Notes under the pieces: model-generated
What the model saw: only the letters and a program-made list of their open reading frames with translations
Databases searched by the model: none
What the model was told of the DNA's origin: nothing
Part shown: one piece after another, positions 55,877-62,632 of the stretch
Position numbering within the stretch: position 1 is the first letter of the stretch
Layout: every line of letters begins with the position of its first letter
Translations under genes and position numbers: made by a program
Assembly: GCA_902801425.1 (NCBI GenBank)
Contig: CADCIQ010000014.1
Coordinates: 1-62,632 of the forward strand
DNA: 62,632 nt
Source: an uncultured Bacteroidales bacterium
GTDB taxonomy: Bacteria; Bacteroidota; Bacteroidia; Bacteroidales; Bacteroidaceae
Direction: 5' to 3'

Positions 55877-56647
55877 ATGAAAATGATAGGAATTTTGATG
55901 ATCTCATTGGTTGTGATGATGTCATCAAGTGCTTTTGCACAAGGCGAAATAACAAGGGAGCAGTTTGCTGAGATTCATCAGCATGGTGATGCTTCACGCA
56001 ATCAGATCAGGCAGATTGTAGAATCTCTGTGCAATGAGCATAATGTTGAGGATAGGGAGAAGAAGATAGACGAGTATATGCGAAGTCAATATGACAAAGA
56101 CCTCTTTGACTGTTATTATGAAGTGGCAAAGAAGTATCTGACTGTTGACGACTATAAATATTATGTAGGGAGAAAGAATGATCCGGCAATACGATTAGCT
56201 TCTGAGCATCAGGCAAAACTGAAGAAGATGACCATTGACTCAATGGCTGTTTTTATTGATCTTGCAGAGCAGGTTATTTCCGATGGTCAGAGTACTGTCG
56301 TGGAATATGAATGTCCTAAGAGCTATAGGGCTAAATGGGAAAAATATAATAGCGAAAACGATGCTATACGTAAGTCCGTGTTTTCTTTGATACAGCAGAC
56401 TACAGGATCAAATATGGATGAAGATGAGATGATACAGATATTCATCCCATGTGTCTCTGCCAAGGTATGTAACTGGGCTTACAAGATTCTTACGGAAAAA
56501 GATCTCGACATATTCATTAAGGAAAAGAAATCGCCATCGCATCAGCATATCATGCAATATCGTCAGGCAATGGTTAAGAGTCCTGATGATAATATTGGTA
56601 CGGCAATCATGAAAAAGATAATGGCATACTTCGGGATTGAGGAGTAA
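55877..56647 (+). CDS. Secreted protein of unknown function (DUF2059-like helices)
   Basis: The signal peptide ends near SAFAQ. The helical body has two related segments (LFDCYYEVAKKYLTVDDYKYYV; CNWAYKILTEKDLDIFI) that recall the YxxxFTxxEL pattern of DUF2059 proteins; this is a weak match. It starts 10 nt after the permease gene and is probably cotranscribed. Confidence 0.7.
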   Translation: MKMIGILMISLVVMMSSSAFAQGEITREQFAEIHQHGDASRNQIRQIVESLCNEHNVEDREKKIDEYMRSQYDKDLFDCYYEVAKKYLTVDDYKYYVGRKNDPAIRLASEHQAKLKKMTIDSMAVFIDLAEQVISDGQSTVVEYECPKSYRAKWEKYNSENDAIRKSVFSLIQQTTGSNMDEDEMIQIFIPCVSAKVCNWAYKILTEKDLDIFIKEKKSPSHQHIMQYRQAMVKSPDDNIGTAIMKKIMAYFGIEE

Positions 56648-56669
56648 TCCGCTGTCTCTGAACTCAGAT

Positions 56670-56830
56670 TTCCCCATTTTCCATTTTTCATTTAATATTC
56701 CGTTCTTCCTTCGCTATACCTTCGCTTCTCCTCCGCTTTTGGTTCGCTTCTTTGAATGGGATTTGAAAGGGATTTGCAACGGACTTGCAACGGCTTTACT
56801 ACGGAGGTAGAACGGACTTATAGTATAGAT
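56670..56830. repeat. CCTTCGC / GGGATTTGCAA repeat, copy 2
   Basis: It runs from TTCCCCATTTTCCATTTTTC to CGGACTTATAGTATAGAT. The copy at 58066-58197 is in the same orientation, so the pair flanks the toxin-antitoxin and RNA locus as direct repeats. Confidence 0.75.
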
Positions 56831-56875
56831 AACGTGAGTTTGACGAATTAACTCAGAGTGTCAAACTCATGTTAT
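56829..56875 (-). terminator. Hairpin at the convergent end of the parE-like gene
   Basis: ATAACGTGAGTTTGAC and GTCAAACTCATGTTAT pair over 16 bp with one G-T pair and include the toxin stop codon. The same GTGAGTT-GA wording recurs near 24130 and 62517. Confidence 0.6.
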
Positions 56876-57183
56876 TTGGTTTGCCTTGCCTGATTCTTAG
56901 GCTCACGACGTGTGTCCCAGAAAGCAGCAATATTAATAGTATCATCCTTGATGTAGTAGACAATCTTATTTTTTCTACGTACTATAATGCTACGGTAGGT
57001 CTGTTTACGATGGGCGAAGAGCGGATCAATTTTACCCATTGTAGGTGTTTCTGCGAGTGAAAGTACAACTTGCTCCACTTCATCCATGAACTCCTGACGG
57101 ATACGTTCACCAAAATCGCGCAATACATACTCCTCTACCTGATATAATTGTGCGACGGCTCGTTTGTGCCATAGTATCTTCAT
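56872..57183 (-). CDS. RelE/ParE-family toxin
   Basis: The 103-aa protein has the ParE fold signature: WHKRAVAQLYQVEEYVLRDF with helix pair, PTMGKIDP, YRSIIVRRKNKIVYYI and the end strand INIAAFWDTRREP. Such toxins act on gyrase (ParE) or mRNA (RelE); which one is not decided here. It starts 9 nt after the antitoxin gene. Confidence 0.9.
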   Translation of the reverse strand: MKILWHKRAVAQLYQVEEYVLRDFGERIRQEFMDEVEQVVLSLAETPTMGKIDPLFAHRKQTYRSIIVRRKNKIVYYIKDDTINIAAFWDTRREPKNQARQTK

Positions 57184-57192
57184 ACGGTTTTC

Positions 57193-57420
57193 CTATTTAC
57201 GGTGAAAAACCTCGTTCTGTGTCAGATAGTCGCCAGCCTCAAAGGCATTCTCCGCCTCATCAAGCATATCGTCAATCTCCTGCATAGTATATGGACGGAA
57301 CTGTTCTGCTTCTTCCTTATTGGCATATTCTATTAAGTGTTCCCCTACCCATCGCATATTGTTTGCGGTGAGAGTTCCACGGAGATATTCAAGCAGACCG
57401 GATAATGCTGTTGTAGTCAT
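57193..57420 (-). CDS. Antitoxin partner of the ParE-like toxin
   Basis: The 75-aa acidic protein (e.g. DDMLDEAENAFEAGDYLTQ) precedes the toxin in the same operon, and its C-terminal part ends NEVFHRK as seen in toxin-neutralising tails. No clear DNA-binding domain is visible; the start helix (LSGLLEYLRGTL) is short. Role is from context. Confidence 0.82.
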   Translation of the reverse strand: MTTTALSGLLEYLRGTLTANNMRWVGEHLIEYANKEEAEQFRPYTMQEIDDMLDEAENAFEAGDYLTQNEVFHRK

Positions 57421-57436
57421 ATTTTTTCCTTTCTGT

Positions 57437-57525
57437 TTAATGGGTTTTGAAGGTTTGGAGGTTTTAGGGTTTTAAGGTCTTTGGTCGGTAATGACCTCAT
57501 AACCTTCTAACCTTATAACCTTTAA
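57437..57525. repeat. GGTTTT/AAAACC-type inverted repeat, copy 2
   Basis: It has GGTTTTGAAGG and CCTTATAACCTTTAATT halves as at 29961-30096. It lies inside the leader of the toxin-antitoxin operon. Confidence 0.6.
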
Positions 57526-57549
57526 TTATTTGACGATGACTTTCGGCGA

Positions 57550-57557
57550 CAAAGATA
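57550..57557 (-). promoter_or_regulatory. -7 element of the toxin-antitoxin operon
   Basis: On the minus strand it reads TATCTTTG followed by TCGCC. The leader is about 120 nt and contains a repeat. No -33 box at correct spacing. Confidence 0.5.
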
Positions 57558-57720
57558 CAATTTTTTTGTGATATTTCTTTCTTTTCAACAAAAATTGTTC
57601 TCAATTTATGAGAAATATATGGTTAAAAGCCAGAAACCTCAGTTATACCTGAAAAAAAATGTTGCAAAAGAGAAAAAATCTCTCGGCTTATACTTTTTTG
57701 TTCTTCTACTTATCCTCCGA

Positions 57721-57808
57721 TGATAATACCATTATAATACCATTAAATTACCATTATAATACCATTAAGATACCATTTCCAATGGTAATTTAATGGTATT
57801 TATATTGT
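57721..57808. repeat. ATTATAATACCAT repeat, copy 2
   Basis: It contains tandem TACCATTA units and then a short inverted part (AATGGTAATTTAATGG). It is a shorter relative of 24281-24386. Confidence 0.75.
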
Positions 57809-57825
57809 AAATAATTGGTCTTTTA

Positions 57826-57857
57826 TTTGGATTTTTAACGGTTTATCAGTATCTTTG
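57826..57857 (+). promoter_or_regulatory. Orphan promoter of a candidate RNA
   Basis: TTTG (57826-57829), 20 nt, TATCTTTG (57850-57857) is a full consensus promoter with no protein gene downstream for 500 nt. Its start point would fall at the foot of the hairpin at 57862. Confidence 0.85.
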
Positions 57858-57861
57858 CCCT

Positions 57862-58040
57862 CGAAGAACTGGAAAACGTGCGCCAGTCTTTGGAGGCTGA
57901 CACGCACTTCCTTCTTCGTGTGAGCCTAAGTTTGCACTCATCTTGTACTTCTGATCTGATGTAAGGGGGACGCATGATTTTGAATCATTGTAACGTGCTA
58001 TCATTGTGTGCGTTACATGGGGTGTGAGTGTGGGGGGCGC
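57862..58040 (+). ncRNA. Candidate structured noncoding RNA
   Basis: The first hairpin (57862-57918) pairs CGAAGAA with TTCTTCG, GGAA with TTCC, GTGCG with CGCAC and CAG-C with G-CTG around the loop TTTGGA. Two more hairpins follow: ATGATT/AATCAT (57974-57988) and GTAACG/CGTTAC (57990-58016). No plus-strand frame of useful length exists. The 3' end is not defined by a clear terminator; 58040 is where the structured, GC-rich part stops. I do not recognise it as 6S, SRP, tmRNA or RNase P RNA. Confidence 0.6.
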
Positions 58041-58065
58041 GAAAAAAGTATTTCTATGTCCCATA

Positions 58066-58197
58066 TTTCCCCATTTTTCACTTTTCATTTAATATTCCGT
58101 TTCACCTTCGCTTCGCTTCTAATCCGCTTCTGCTCCCTTTCAAGGAATGGGACTTACAACTTGCAACGGCTTTACAACGGACTTAGAGTATAGATTC
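58066..58197. repeat. CCTTCGC / GGGATTTGCAA repeat, copy 3
   Basis: It runs from TTTCCCCATTTTTCACTTTT to CGGACTTAGAGTATAGATT and is a direct repeat of 56670-56830. Confidence 0.75.
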
Positions 58198-58308
58198 AAA
58201 ATAACCCCTCTACGCCTATAAAATCCTCCTTTTATTAGTTTACATAGGTTTGCATAATACGACAATATTGCTGCTTCTGTTAAAAAAATAAGAAAATATT
58301 CTAAAAAT

Positions 58309-58339
58309 ATTGCTGTTCGGGATATTTTTACTATCTTTG
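58309..58339 (+). promoter_or_regulatory. Promoter of the RloA/RloB pair
   Basis: ATTG (58309-58312), 19 nt, TATCTTTG (58332-58339), then a leader of about 20 nt to the ATG at 58364. Confidence 0.75.
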
Positions 58340-58363
58340 CCGTGAACTTTTAACGGAATCGTT

Positions 58364-59692
58364 ATGTTGTTGAGATTTTGCTTGGAAAATTTCGGCTCGT
58401 TTAAGGAAGCAGTAGAGTTTAACACGTTTCCTTCAAGTAAGAGCCATAGTCACGATAATCATAAGGTGGTGTGCAATCATGCCATCGCGTTGCGTATGGG
58501 TGCTATTTATGGCGCTAATGGCGCAGGAAAGAGTAATCTGCTGATGGCAATACGTTTTCTCCATGATCTTGTTGAAAAAGAGAGCATAAATGCCGTAAAT
58601 ATCCCAGATGATTTGTATTTCCGTTTTGACGAGAAATGTCGTGTTCAGCCATCGGCTATAGCTATAGAGTTCTATTGCAAAGGATCTGTTTTCTATTATA
58701 GCATAGAGTTTGACAGGGAACAGATTTATGCGGAAGAATTGCTCTTGTGTCAAAAGACAAAGGACGTTAAGATTTTCAGCAGAAGAGGCAAGGATATAGA
58801 GATCACCAGTTCGTATGCTTCGCAATTAGTTGACGGAAAGTTTGTTGATATGGTAAACAGACTTTTACGTCCAGATATGCTTTTGCTTTCATTCTTTGGA
58901 AAATATTATCCAACTGAGGTTGAGCTAATTACTGATGCGTATTCGTGGTTCGTCAACAATATTGAGATAGTTCGTCCTGATGCTTGCACGGGTATTGTTC
59001 CGCATCTTATAGATGTAGATAATGACTTTGCTGAAATGGTTAATAATACCATTCCTGAACTAAAAACAGGTATTGCCAGACTTCAGTCGAAGAAAGAAAT
59101 CATTGATGAGAATGACATAAAAGACAATCCTGAGTTGGCAAAGGTTGTGAAGAAAGCAAAGGAGAATCCTGGCATAGCAGAGGTGAAGATGACGAATAAT
59201 GGCAATGACTTCATCAATATCGTCAATGAAAACGGATATGTTTGGAAGAAGTGGCTTGTTTGTACTCATGTAACGCCAGATGGTACAAATGTTGAAATGC
59301 CTCTATATTTAGAGTCGGATGGTACAAGGCGTCTAATTGAATATATGCCATTGCTATATGCCATAACCAGACAGAACAAGGTGTATATAGTTGACGAGAT
59401 TGAGCGTAGTATTCACCCAATAATGATAAAGGACTTGATGCGTAAGTTGTCGGAAAGCGAAACAGCAAGAGGGCAGCTAATCTTTACTACTCATGAGTCA
59501 AGTCTTCTTGACCAAAGCATATTCCGTCCTGATGAGATATGGTTTGCCCAGAAAGATGTAGAGCAAGCAACCCAACTCTATCCTCTGAGTGATTTCAACA
59601 TCCACAAAACTGCCAATATTGAGAACGGCTATCTCAATGGTCGTTATGGTGGTATTCCGTTCCTGTCTAACCTTAAAGATCTTCATTGGTAG
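58364..59692 (+). CDS. AAA15-type ATPase, RloA/AbiLi-like
   Basis: This OLD/SMC-like ATPase has Walker A at 50-58 (GANGAGKSN), an insertion of coiled and mixed structure, Walker B with VYIVDEIERSIHP (Asp344, Glu345), and the switch His377 in FTTHESSLLD. The opening LRFCLENFGSFKEAVEF is typical of the family. At 442 aa it matches ATPases of two-gene abortive-infection systems. It is 1 nt from the next gene, so the pair is translationally linked. The probable role is phage sensing or control of the partner effector. Confidence 0.9.
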   Translation: MLLRFCLENFGSFKEAVEFNTFPSSKSHSHDNHKVVCNHAIALRMGAIYGANGAGKSNLLMAIRFLHDLVEKESINAVNIPDDLYFRFDEKCRVQPSAIAIEFYCKGSVFYYSIEFDREQIYAEELLLCQKTKDVKIFSRRGKDIEITSSYASQLVDGKFVDMVNRLLRPDMLLLSFFGKYYPTEVELITDAYSWFVNNIEIVRPDACTGIVPHLIDVDNDFAEMVNNTIPELKTGIARLQSKKEIIDENDIKDNPELAKVVKKAKENPGIAEVKMTNNGNDFINIVNENGYVWKKWLVCTHVTPDGTNVEMPLYLESDGTRRLIEYMPLLYAITRQNKVYIVDEIERSIHPIMIKDLMRKLSESETARGQLIFTTHESSLLDQSIFRPDEIWFAQKDVEQATQLYPLSDFNIHKTANIENGYLNGRYGGIPFLSNLKDLHW

Positions 59693-59693
59693 T

Positions 59694-60386
59694 ATGATTA
59701 AACGTATAAGGGATTACGGTAAAAAAGAACCGAATCGCGATGCTCATAAGATATACATCGTTTGTGAAGGAAAAGGTACGGAACCTGCCTATTTCTCTTT
59801 CTTTGAGAATTGTTCTTCTAATCTTGAAATCATCACAATACCACCAACTGAGGGTACGGATGCTATCAAATTAATGGAGAAAGCCAAGGAGCAATTACTC
59901 GGAGAAGACAGAACATTTACCGTGGAATATGAACATGGGGATACTGTGTGGTTTATATTCGATACGGATTTGAATGAGGCTGAGGGTAAGATTGAGCCTT
60001 TGCGAATTTTCTGTGAAGATATGAACTCTCATATTACGGACAACTTGGATGAGGTAAAGCCATATAAAGCATGGAATGTGGCGCAAAGTGATCCTTCATT
60101 CGAGATATGGCTTTACTACCACTTCTATTCTGACACGCCAGAAGAGGAAGAGGTAGAAGAATACTCTTCATTCAAGGAATATGTGAATGGTAAGATAACA
60201 GGTGGTTTCAACTTTCATCGTGATCCGATTCGTCTGGAAGATGCGATAGCAAACGCCACTCTTCATCTGACAAAAACAGAAGAAGGAAAACTAATGGGCT
60301 ATGCTACGGAAATGCCAGTCCTCGGGAAAGAGATTCTCAAGTTTACAAAAAGCGAGTTAGACAAACTTCGTAATAAATTGAGATGA
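59694..60386 (+). CDS. RloB/AbiLii-like protein with TOPRIM-type residues
   Basis: I start at 59694, 1 nt past the ATPase stop; the longer frame from 59589 lies within the ATPase gene. The 230-aa protein carries IVCEGKGTEPAYF (Glu25, Glu30), WFIFDTDLNE (Asp90, Asp92) and the RloB hallmark SDPSFEIWLYYHF (132-144). The Glu and DxD arrangement resembles TOPRIM metal sites, as in OLD-family and PARIS effectors, so a nuclease role is plausible but inferred. With the ATPase it forms an AbiL/RloAB-like defence unit. Confidence 0.88.
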   Translation: MIKRIRDYGKKEPNRDAHKIYIVCEGKGTEPAYFSFFENCSSNLEIITIPPTEGTDAIKLMEKAKEQLLGEDRTFTVEYEHGDTVWFIFDTDLNEAEGKIEPLRIFCEDMNSHITDNLDEVKPYKAWNVAQSDPSFEIWLYYHFYSDTPEEEEVEEYSSFKEYVNGKITGGFNFHRDPIRLEDAIANATLHLTKTEEGKLMGYATEMPVLGKEILKFTKSELDKLRNKLR

Positions 60387-60505
60387 CAATTTCAAGATTT
60401 TGCGAATGTATATAAATAATGTGCCCTTGAGGGGTGTTTATGTTAAAAACGCAACCATGTACATTTTGTAAAAAAGTAACAATCGTAATAACAACATTAA
60501 TCTAC

Positions 60506-60769
60506 ATGAATATTAAGGATATATCATTATCAGAAGGAACACATATTGTTATCCTTGGAGCAGGTGCAAGTATTGCTTCTGCATTAAGAAATCCAGAGAA
60601 ACATCATTTAAATCTACCATCAATGAATGATTTGTCTGAAGTTTGTGGATTAGATGACGTATTATGTGATTTTCCCCAAGAATTAATATGTAATAATTTC
60701 GAAGCAACATATAGTAATCTTGTGGAATATGCCCCTGATGATTATAAAATAGGGATCATAAATGATTGA
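60506..60769 (+). pseudogene. Truncated N-terminus of a SIR2-like (Rossmann) protein
   Basis: ATG 60506 opens an 87-aa frame with HIVILGAGASIASAL (Gly18-Ser22), the nucleotide-binding motif that starts SIR2-like defence proteins, followed by LPSMNDLSEVCGL, which I associate with larger proteins of about 300 aa or more. The frame ends at a stop after YKIGIIND, and no continuation of the fold is visible in any frame downstream. I therefore read it as a 3'-truncated remnant next to the RloA/B pair. A GTG at 60434 is in frame but unlikely. A small free-standing protein cannot be excluded. Confidence 0.6.
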
Positions 60770-60900
60770 CACACCCTCTTATTTTCTTTAGTTTTCCAAA
60801 AAATAGAAAATATAGTACTAATTTTGTATTATGGGTGCTATTTTGTTAAGTCGATTTTACAAAATATAAGAAAAATGTGCAGAATTTTGCAAAATTTCAC

Positions 60901-60939
60901 TCATTTTTGTTTGTTTTAAAACAAAAATGAGTATATTTG
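60901..60939 (+). promoter_or_regulatory. Promoter overlapped by a perfect palindrome
   Basis: TATATTTG (60932-60939) is a consensus -7 box with TTTG at 60910-60913 (18 nt spacing). A 12-bp perfect inverted repeat TCATTTTTGTTT/AAACAAAAATGA (60901-60912, 60919-60930) fills the space up to the -7 box, so it could be an operator. The 130 nt before it (60770-60900) hold no gene. Confidence 0.65.
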
Positions 60940-60944
60940 CAACG

Positions 60945-61312
60945 TCACAACTGCAAATAGTGGTTAGACACGACATATAAAAAAGCGTCATAGAAGCTAT
61001 GTCTATTGGTCTGTTGAAACGTAGGAAATTTCGATATGATGGTCAAAGACAATGTCAGAAGTGATTCTTACGAGTATGCAAGAATTGTATCTCGGAGTGT
61101 GCAAGCGAAGATGATAAATCTTTTCTGCACACTTTCGATTACATTTTCCATACTGACGTGGGTATTACTCTGTATCGTCCACCATCATAGGTATCCTACA
61201 CCTCAACGACGGACAAGCAGAAGTGGATACCTGCGTTTTTCTATATGTGGTAAACCCTAATACCAACTTATTTCCGCCTTAATCGGGTATCAAAAGGCAT
61301 ATATCTTGTACT
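60945..61312 (+). ncRNA. Long structured leader or small RNA upstream of the 171-aa secreted protein
   Basis: About 370 nt separate the promoter from the next credible start. A hairpin pairs AGTGTGC (61096-61102) with GCACACT (61127-61133), with an inner GAAGAT/ATCTTT pairing. A 74-codon frame (61036-61260) exists but has an unconvincing sequence. The region may be a 5' regulatory leader or an independent RNA. Confidence 0.4.
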
Positions 61313-61828
61313 ATGAGGAAATTCTATTTGACTCTATTGATGGTGTTGGTGGCACTAAGTGCATCAGCACAAAAGTACGTTGACATCCACACGGTGCAAT
61401 CTCGCGCTATGGAACCTATGCAACAAGTGCTCGTAAAACCTTTGGTTGCAGACTTGAAAATTATCAAGAATGAAAAGGTTACTTTTCCACCTTCTTGGCA
61501 ATTCAAGGGCATAAAGTGTATTGACATTTACAAAGAGGAAAAAGCCATTGAGAATGCAATTAAAACTGCAATACACGAAGCTGCGCAACGTGAAGATGCA
61601 GACATGATTGTAGGTATGAACTATGAGGTACGCAGTCATACAGAAAATGGAGTTGTAAACTATGAGAATGGTATAGACATCATAATAAGTGGCTATCCTG
61701 CAAAGTTTACCAACTGGCGCACATTCAATGAGAAAGAGGACATTGGCTGGGCTACGATACTCATAGATGCACAGCGTGTGTATGACACTGATGATATGCT
61801 AAAAGGACTTCAAGATAAGAATAAATAA
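61313..61828 (+). CDS. Secreted protein of unknown function
   Basis: A signal peptide ends near ASAQ. The 171-aa protein begins KYVDIHTVQSRAMEP and contains VLVKPLVADLKI, ADMIVGMNYEVRSH and IIISGYPAKFTNW. I recall related wording in small secreted Bacteroidetes proteins but no assigned function. A second exported protein follows 36 nt later in what looks like the same operon. Confidence 0.78.
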   Translation: MRKFYLTLLMVLVALSASAQKYVDIHTVQSRAMEPMQQVLVKPLVADLKIIKNEKVTFPPSWQFKGIKCIDIYKEEKAIENAIKTAIHEAAQREDADMIVGMNYEVRSHTENGVVNYENGIDIIISGYPAKFTNWRTFNEKEDIGWATILIDAQRVYDTDDMLKGLQDKNK

Positions 61829-61864
61829 CCATAATAACGATAATCATAGAAAGGAAATATAATT

Positions 61865-62443
61865 ATGAAAAAGAAATATTTTTTGGCTTTGCTTATAGCA
61901 TTGTTCATTAGCACAACTGTGGAGGCGCAGATATTTGGAGCAAATAACAATACAGTTATCAAAATAAAGGGAGAACCTAAAACCAGTATTTGTATGGATT
62001 TCGGTACTGGCTATGCTTTCACTTCGGAGGATCCAGGTGTCGGTTTGGATCTTGGTTTTAGAGTAACCCATATGTTCAACAAGCATTGGGGCTGGGATAT
62101 AATCAAAGTAAGCGGTCAAGCCTGTACAGGTTATAAGCACTTTGAATCTGCGTTGGGAGTGTATGGTAGTACGGGAGTGCGTTATGTAAGTTCACCTTCC
62201 TCTACTAATAAAACCTTGTATGTTAATCTTGGCGTCGGAGGAGGCTATATATTTGACACTGAGAGCGGTACACCTATGGCGGAACTGGGCGTGGGAGTAA
62301 ACCTAACGAAAAGTTTCTCCACAGGTCTTTTCTGCAATGCTAGATTTTGTAGCGTTGACAACTACTCCTCAGGCGGCTACTATAAAGGTGAATCCGAAGA
62401 GTGGCCTGTAGTTGTTGGAGCACACATCTCAGTAAAATTCTAA
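61865..62443 (+). CDS. Small outer-membrane beta-barrel-like protein
   Basis: The signal peptide ends near VEAQ. The 192-aa protein alternates short strands rich in Gly and aromatic residues (SICMDFGTGYAF, GLDLGFRVTHMF, YVNLGVGGGYIF, AELGVGVNL) and ends VVVGAHISVKF, the terminal Phe pattern of outer-membrane barrels. An eight-strand barrel is likely. No enzyme motif is seen. Confidence 0.82.
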   Translation: MKKKYFLALLIALFISTTVEAQIFGANNNTVIKIKGEPKTSICMDFGTGYAFTSEDPGVGLDLGFRVTHMFNKHWGWDIIKVSGQACTGYKHFESALGVYGSTGVRYVSSPSSTNKTLYVNLGVGGGYIFDTESGTPMAELGVGVNLTKSFSTGLFCNARFCSVDNYSSGGYYKGESEEWPVVVGAHISVKF

Positions 62444-62511
62444 ATCAACTTAAGTTCAATGATAATAAGGGAAGCAATTTTTTCTGATTCATCTGATGTA
62501 AATCACTCATA

Positions 62512-62632
62512 TATTAACGTGAGTTCGATGAAATTAAACGCTGCGCTTGGCTACGTGAATTATCCGTGAATTAGCCGCAAATTATCGTGAATTTTTCTTT
62601 ATTCGATACATTTGCTTAGAAATTTACGAAAA
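62512..62632. repeat. CGTGAATT-type palindromic repeat at window end
   Basis: It reads as an inverted copy of 24011-24150, sharing TTAACGTGAGTTCGATGAA, GCTTGGCTAC, AATTATCCGTGAATTA and AAATTATCGT. The element probably runs past the end of the window. Confidence 0.8.

Noticed and set aside
57846-58088. 80-codon minus-strand frame across the candidate RNA
   Set aside because: It covers hairpins and repeat DNA, has no family wording and conflicts with the clear plus-strand promoter; I keep the RNA as the better reading.
59589-59693. Longer N-terminus for the RloB-like protein
   Set aside because: It overlaps the ATPase gene out of frame and lacks family similarity; the ATG at 59694 gives the usual RloB opening.
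61036-61260. 74-codon frame in the long leader before 61313
   Set aside because: Low-complexity, no recognisable domain, and it overlaps a stable hairpin; a real small membrane protein is possible but unsupported.

Overview
The window looks like a chromosomal segment from a Bacteroidales bacterium, most likely a Prevotella/Segatella relative. The signs are four SusC/SusD pairs, a hybrid two-component regulator, lipoproteins with C-terminal-Cys lipoboxes, Bacteroidetes-type promoters (TTTG, about 20 nt, TAnnTTTG), little Shine-Dalgarno signal, and two secreted enzymes with Prevotella-like C-terminal tails. Genus is inferred, not proven. I saw no tRNA, rRNA, CRISPR array, integrase or transposase gene.

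Layout. (1) 244-44196 is a polysaccharide-utilisation region aimed, on enzyme evidence, at pectin. A divergent HTCS regulator (244-4347, minus) faces a first operon of fasciclin lipoprotein, SusC1/SusD1, two more fasciclin lipoproteins and SusC2/SusD2, closed by a terminator at 21737. A SASA-type carbohydrate acetylesterase follows. After a 950-bp gene-free block made almost wholly of inverted repeats come SusC3/SusD3 plus a small lipoprotein (24794-30586). Next is a monocistronic secreted protein with its own promoter and terminators (30826-31770). The last part is SusC4/SusD4, an FN3-like lipoprotein and a family 1 pectate lyase, then an acetyl-CoA hydrolase/CoA-transferase, then a second pectate lyase (32124-44196). 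Surface lipoproteins would capture polymer, secreted lyases cut it, the esterase removes acetyl groups, SusCD imports oligomers and HTCS senses the products. The CoA-transferase may link to fermentation. (2) 44833-47184 is a soluble PAS-hybrid histidine kinase. (3) 47286-52077 is a minus-strand run: YifB/ComM ATPase, ankyrin-like protein, membrane-anchored unknown, DUF4919-like secreted protein, secreted metallophosphoesterase and a double zinc-ribbon protein. (4) 52166-56647 holds a GH25 lysozyme with MORN repeat, RbfA, a LolC/E-type permease and a secreted unknown. (5) 56670-60769 is a defence/accessory island: ParE-type toxin-antitoxin, an orphan promoter driving a strongly folded candidate RNA, an RloA/RloB (AbiL-like) ATPase plus TOPRIM-like pair, and a truncated SIR2-like remnant. 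(6) 60901-62443 has a palindrome-overlapped promoter, a long structured leader, and two small secreted proteins.

The most unusual property is the density of intergenic inverted-repeat families (at least seven). One GC-rich 40-bp arm recurs upstream of many genes and, in SusC1 and SusD2, is translated in the same frame at the same residue (14) as part of the signal-peptide n-region. Four secreted proteins carry members of this GC-rich family, and a fifth (SusD4) carries a different repeat. A 203-bp element with 31-bp terminal inverted repeats (44205-44407) and the candidate RNA at 57862-58040 are the other leading leads.
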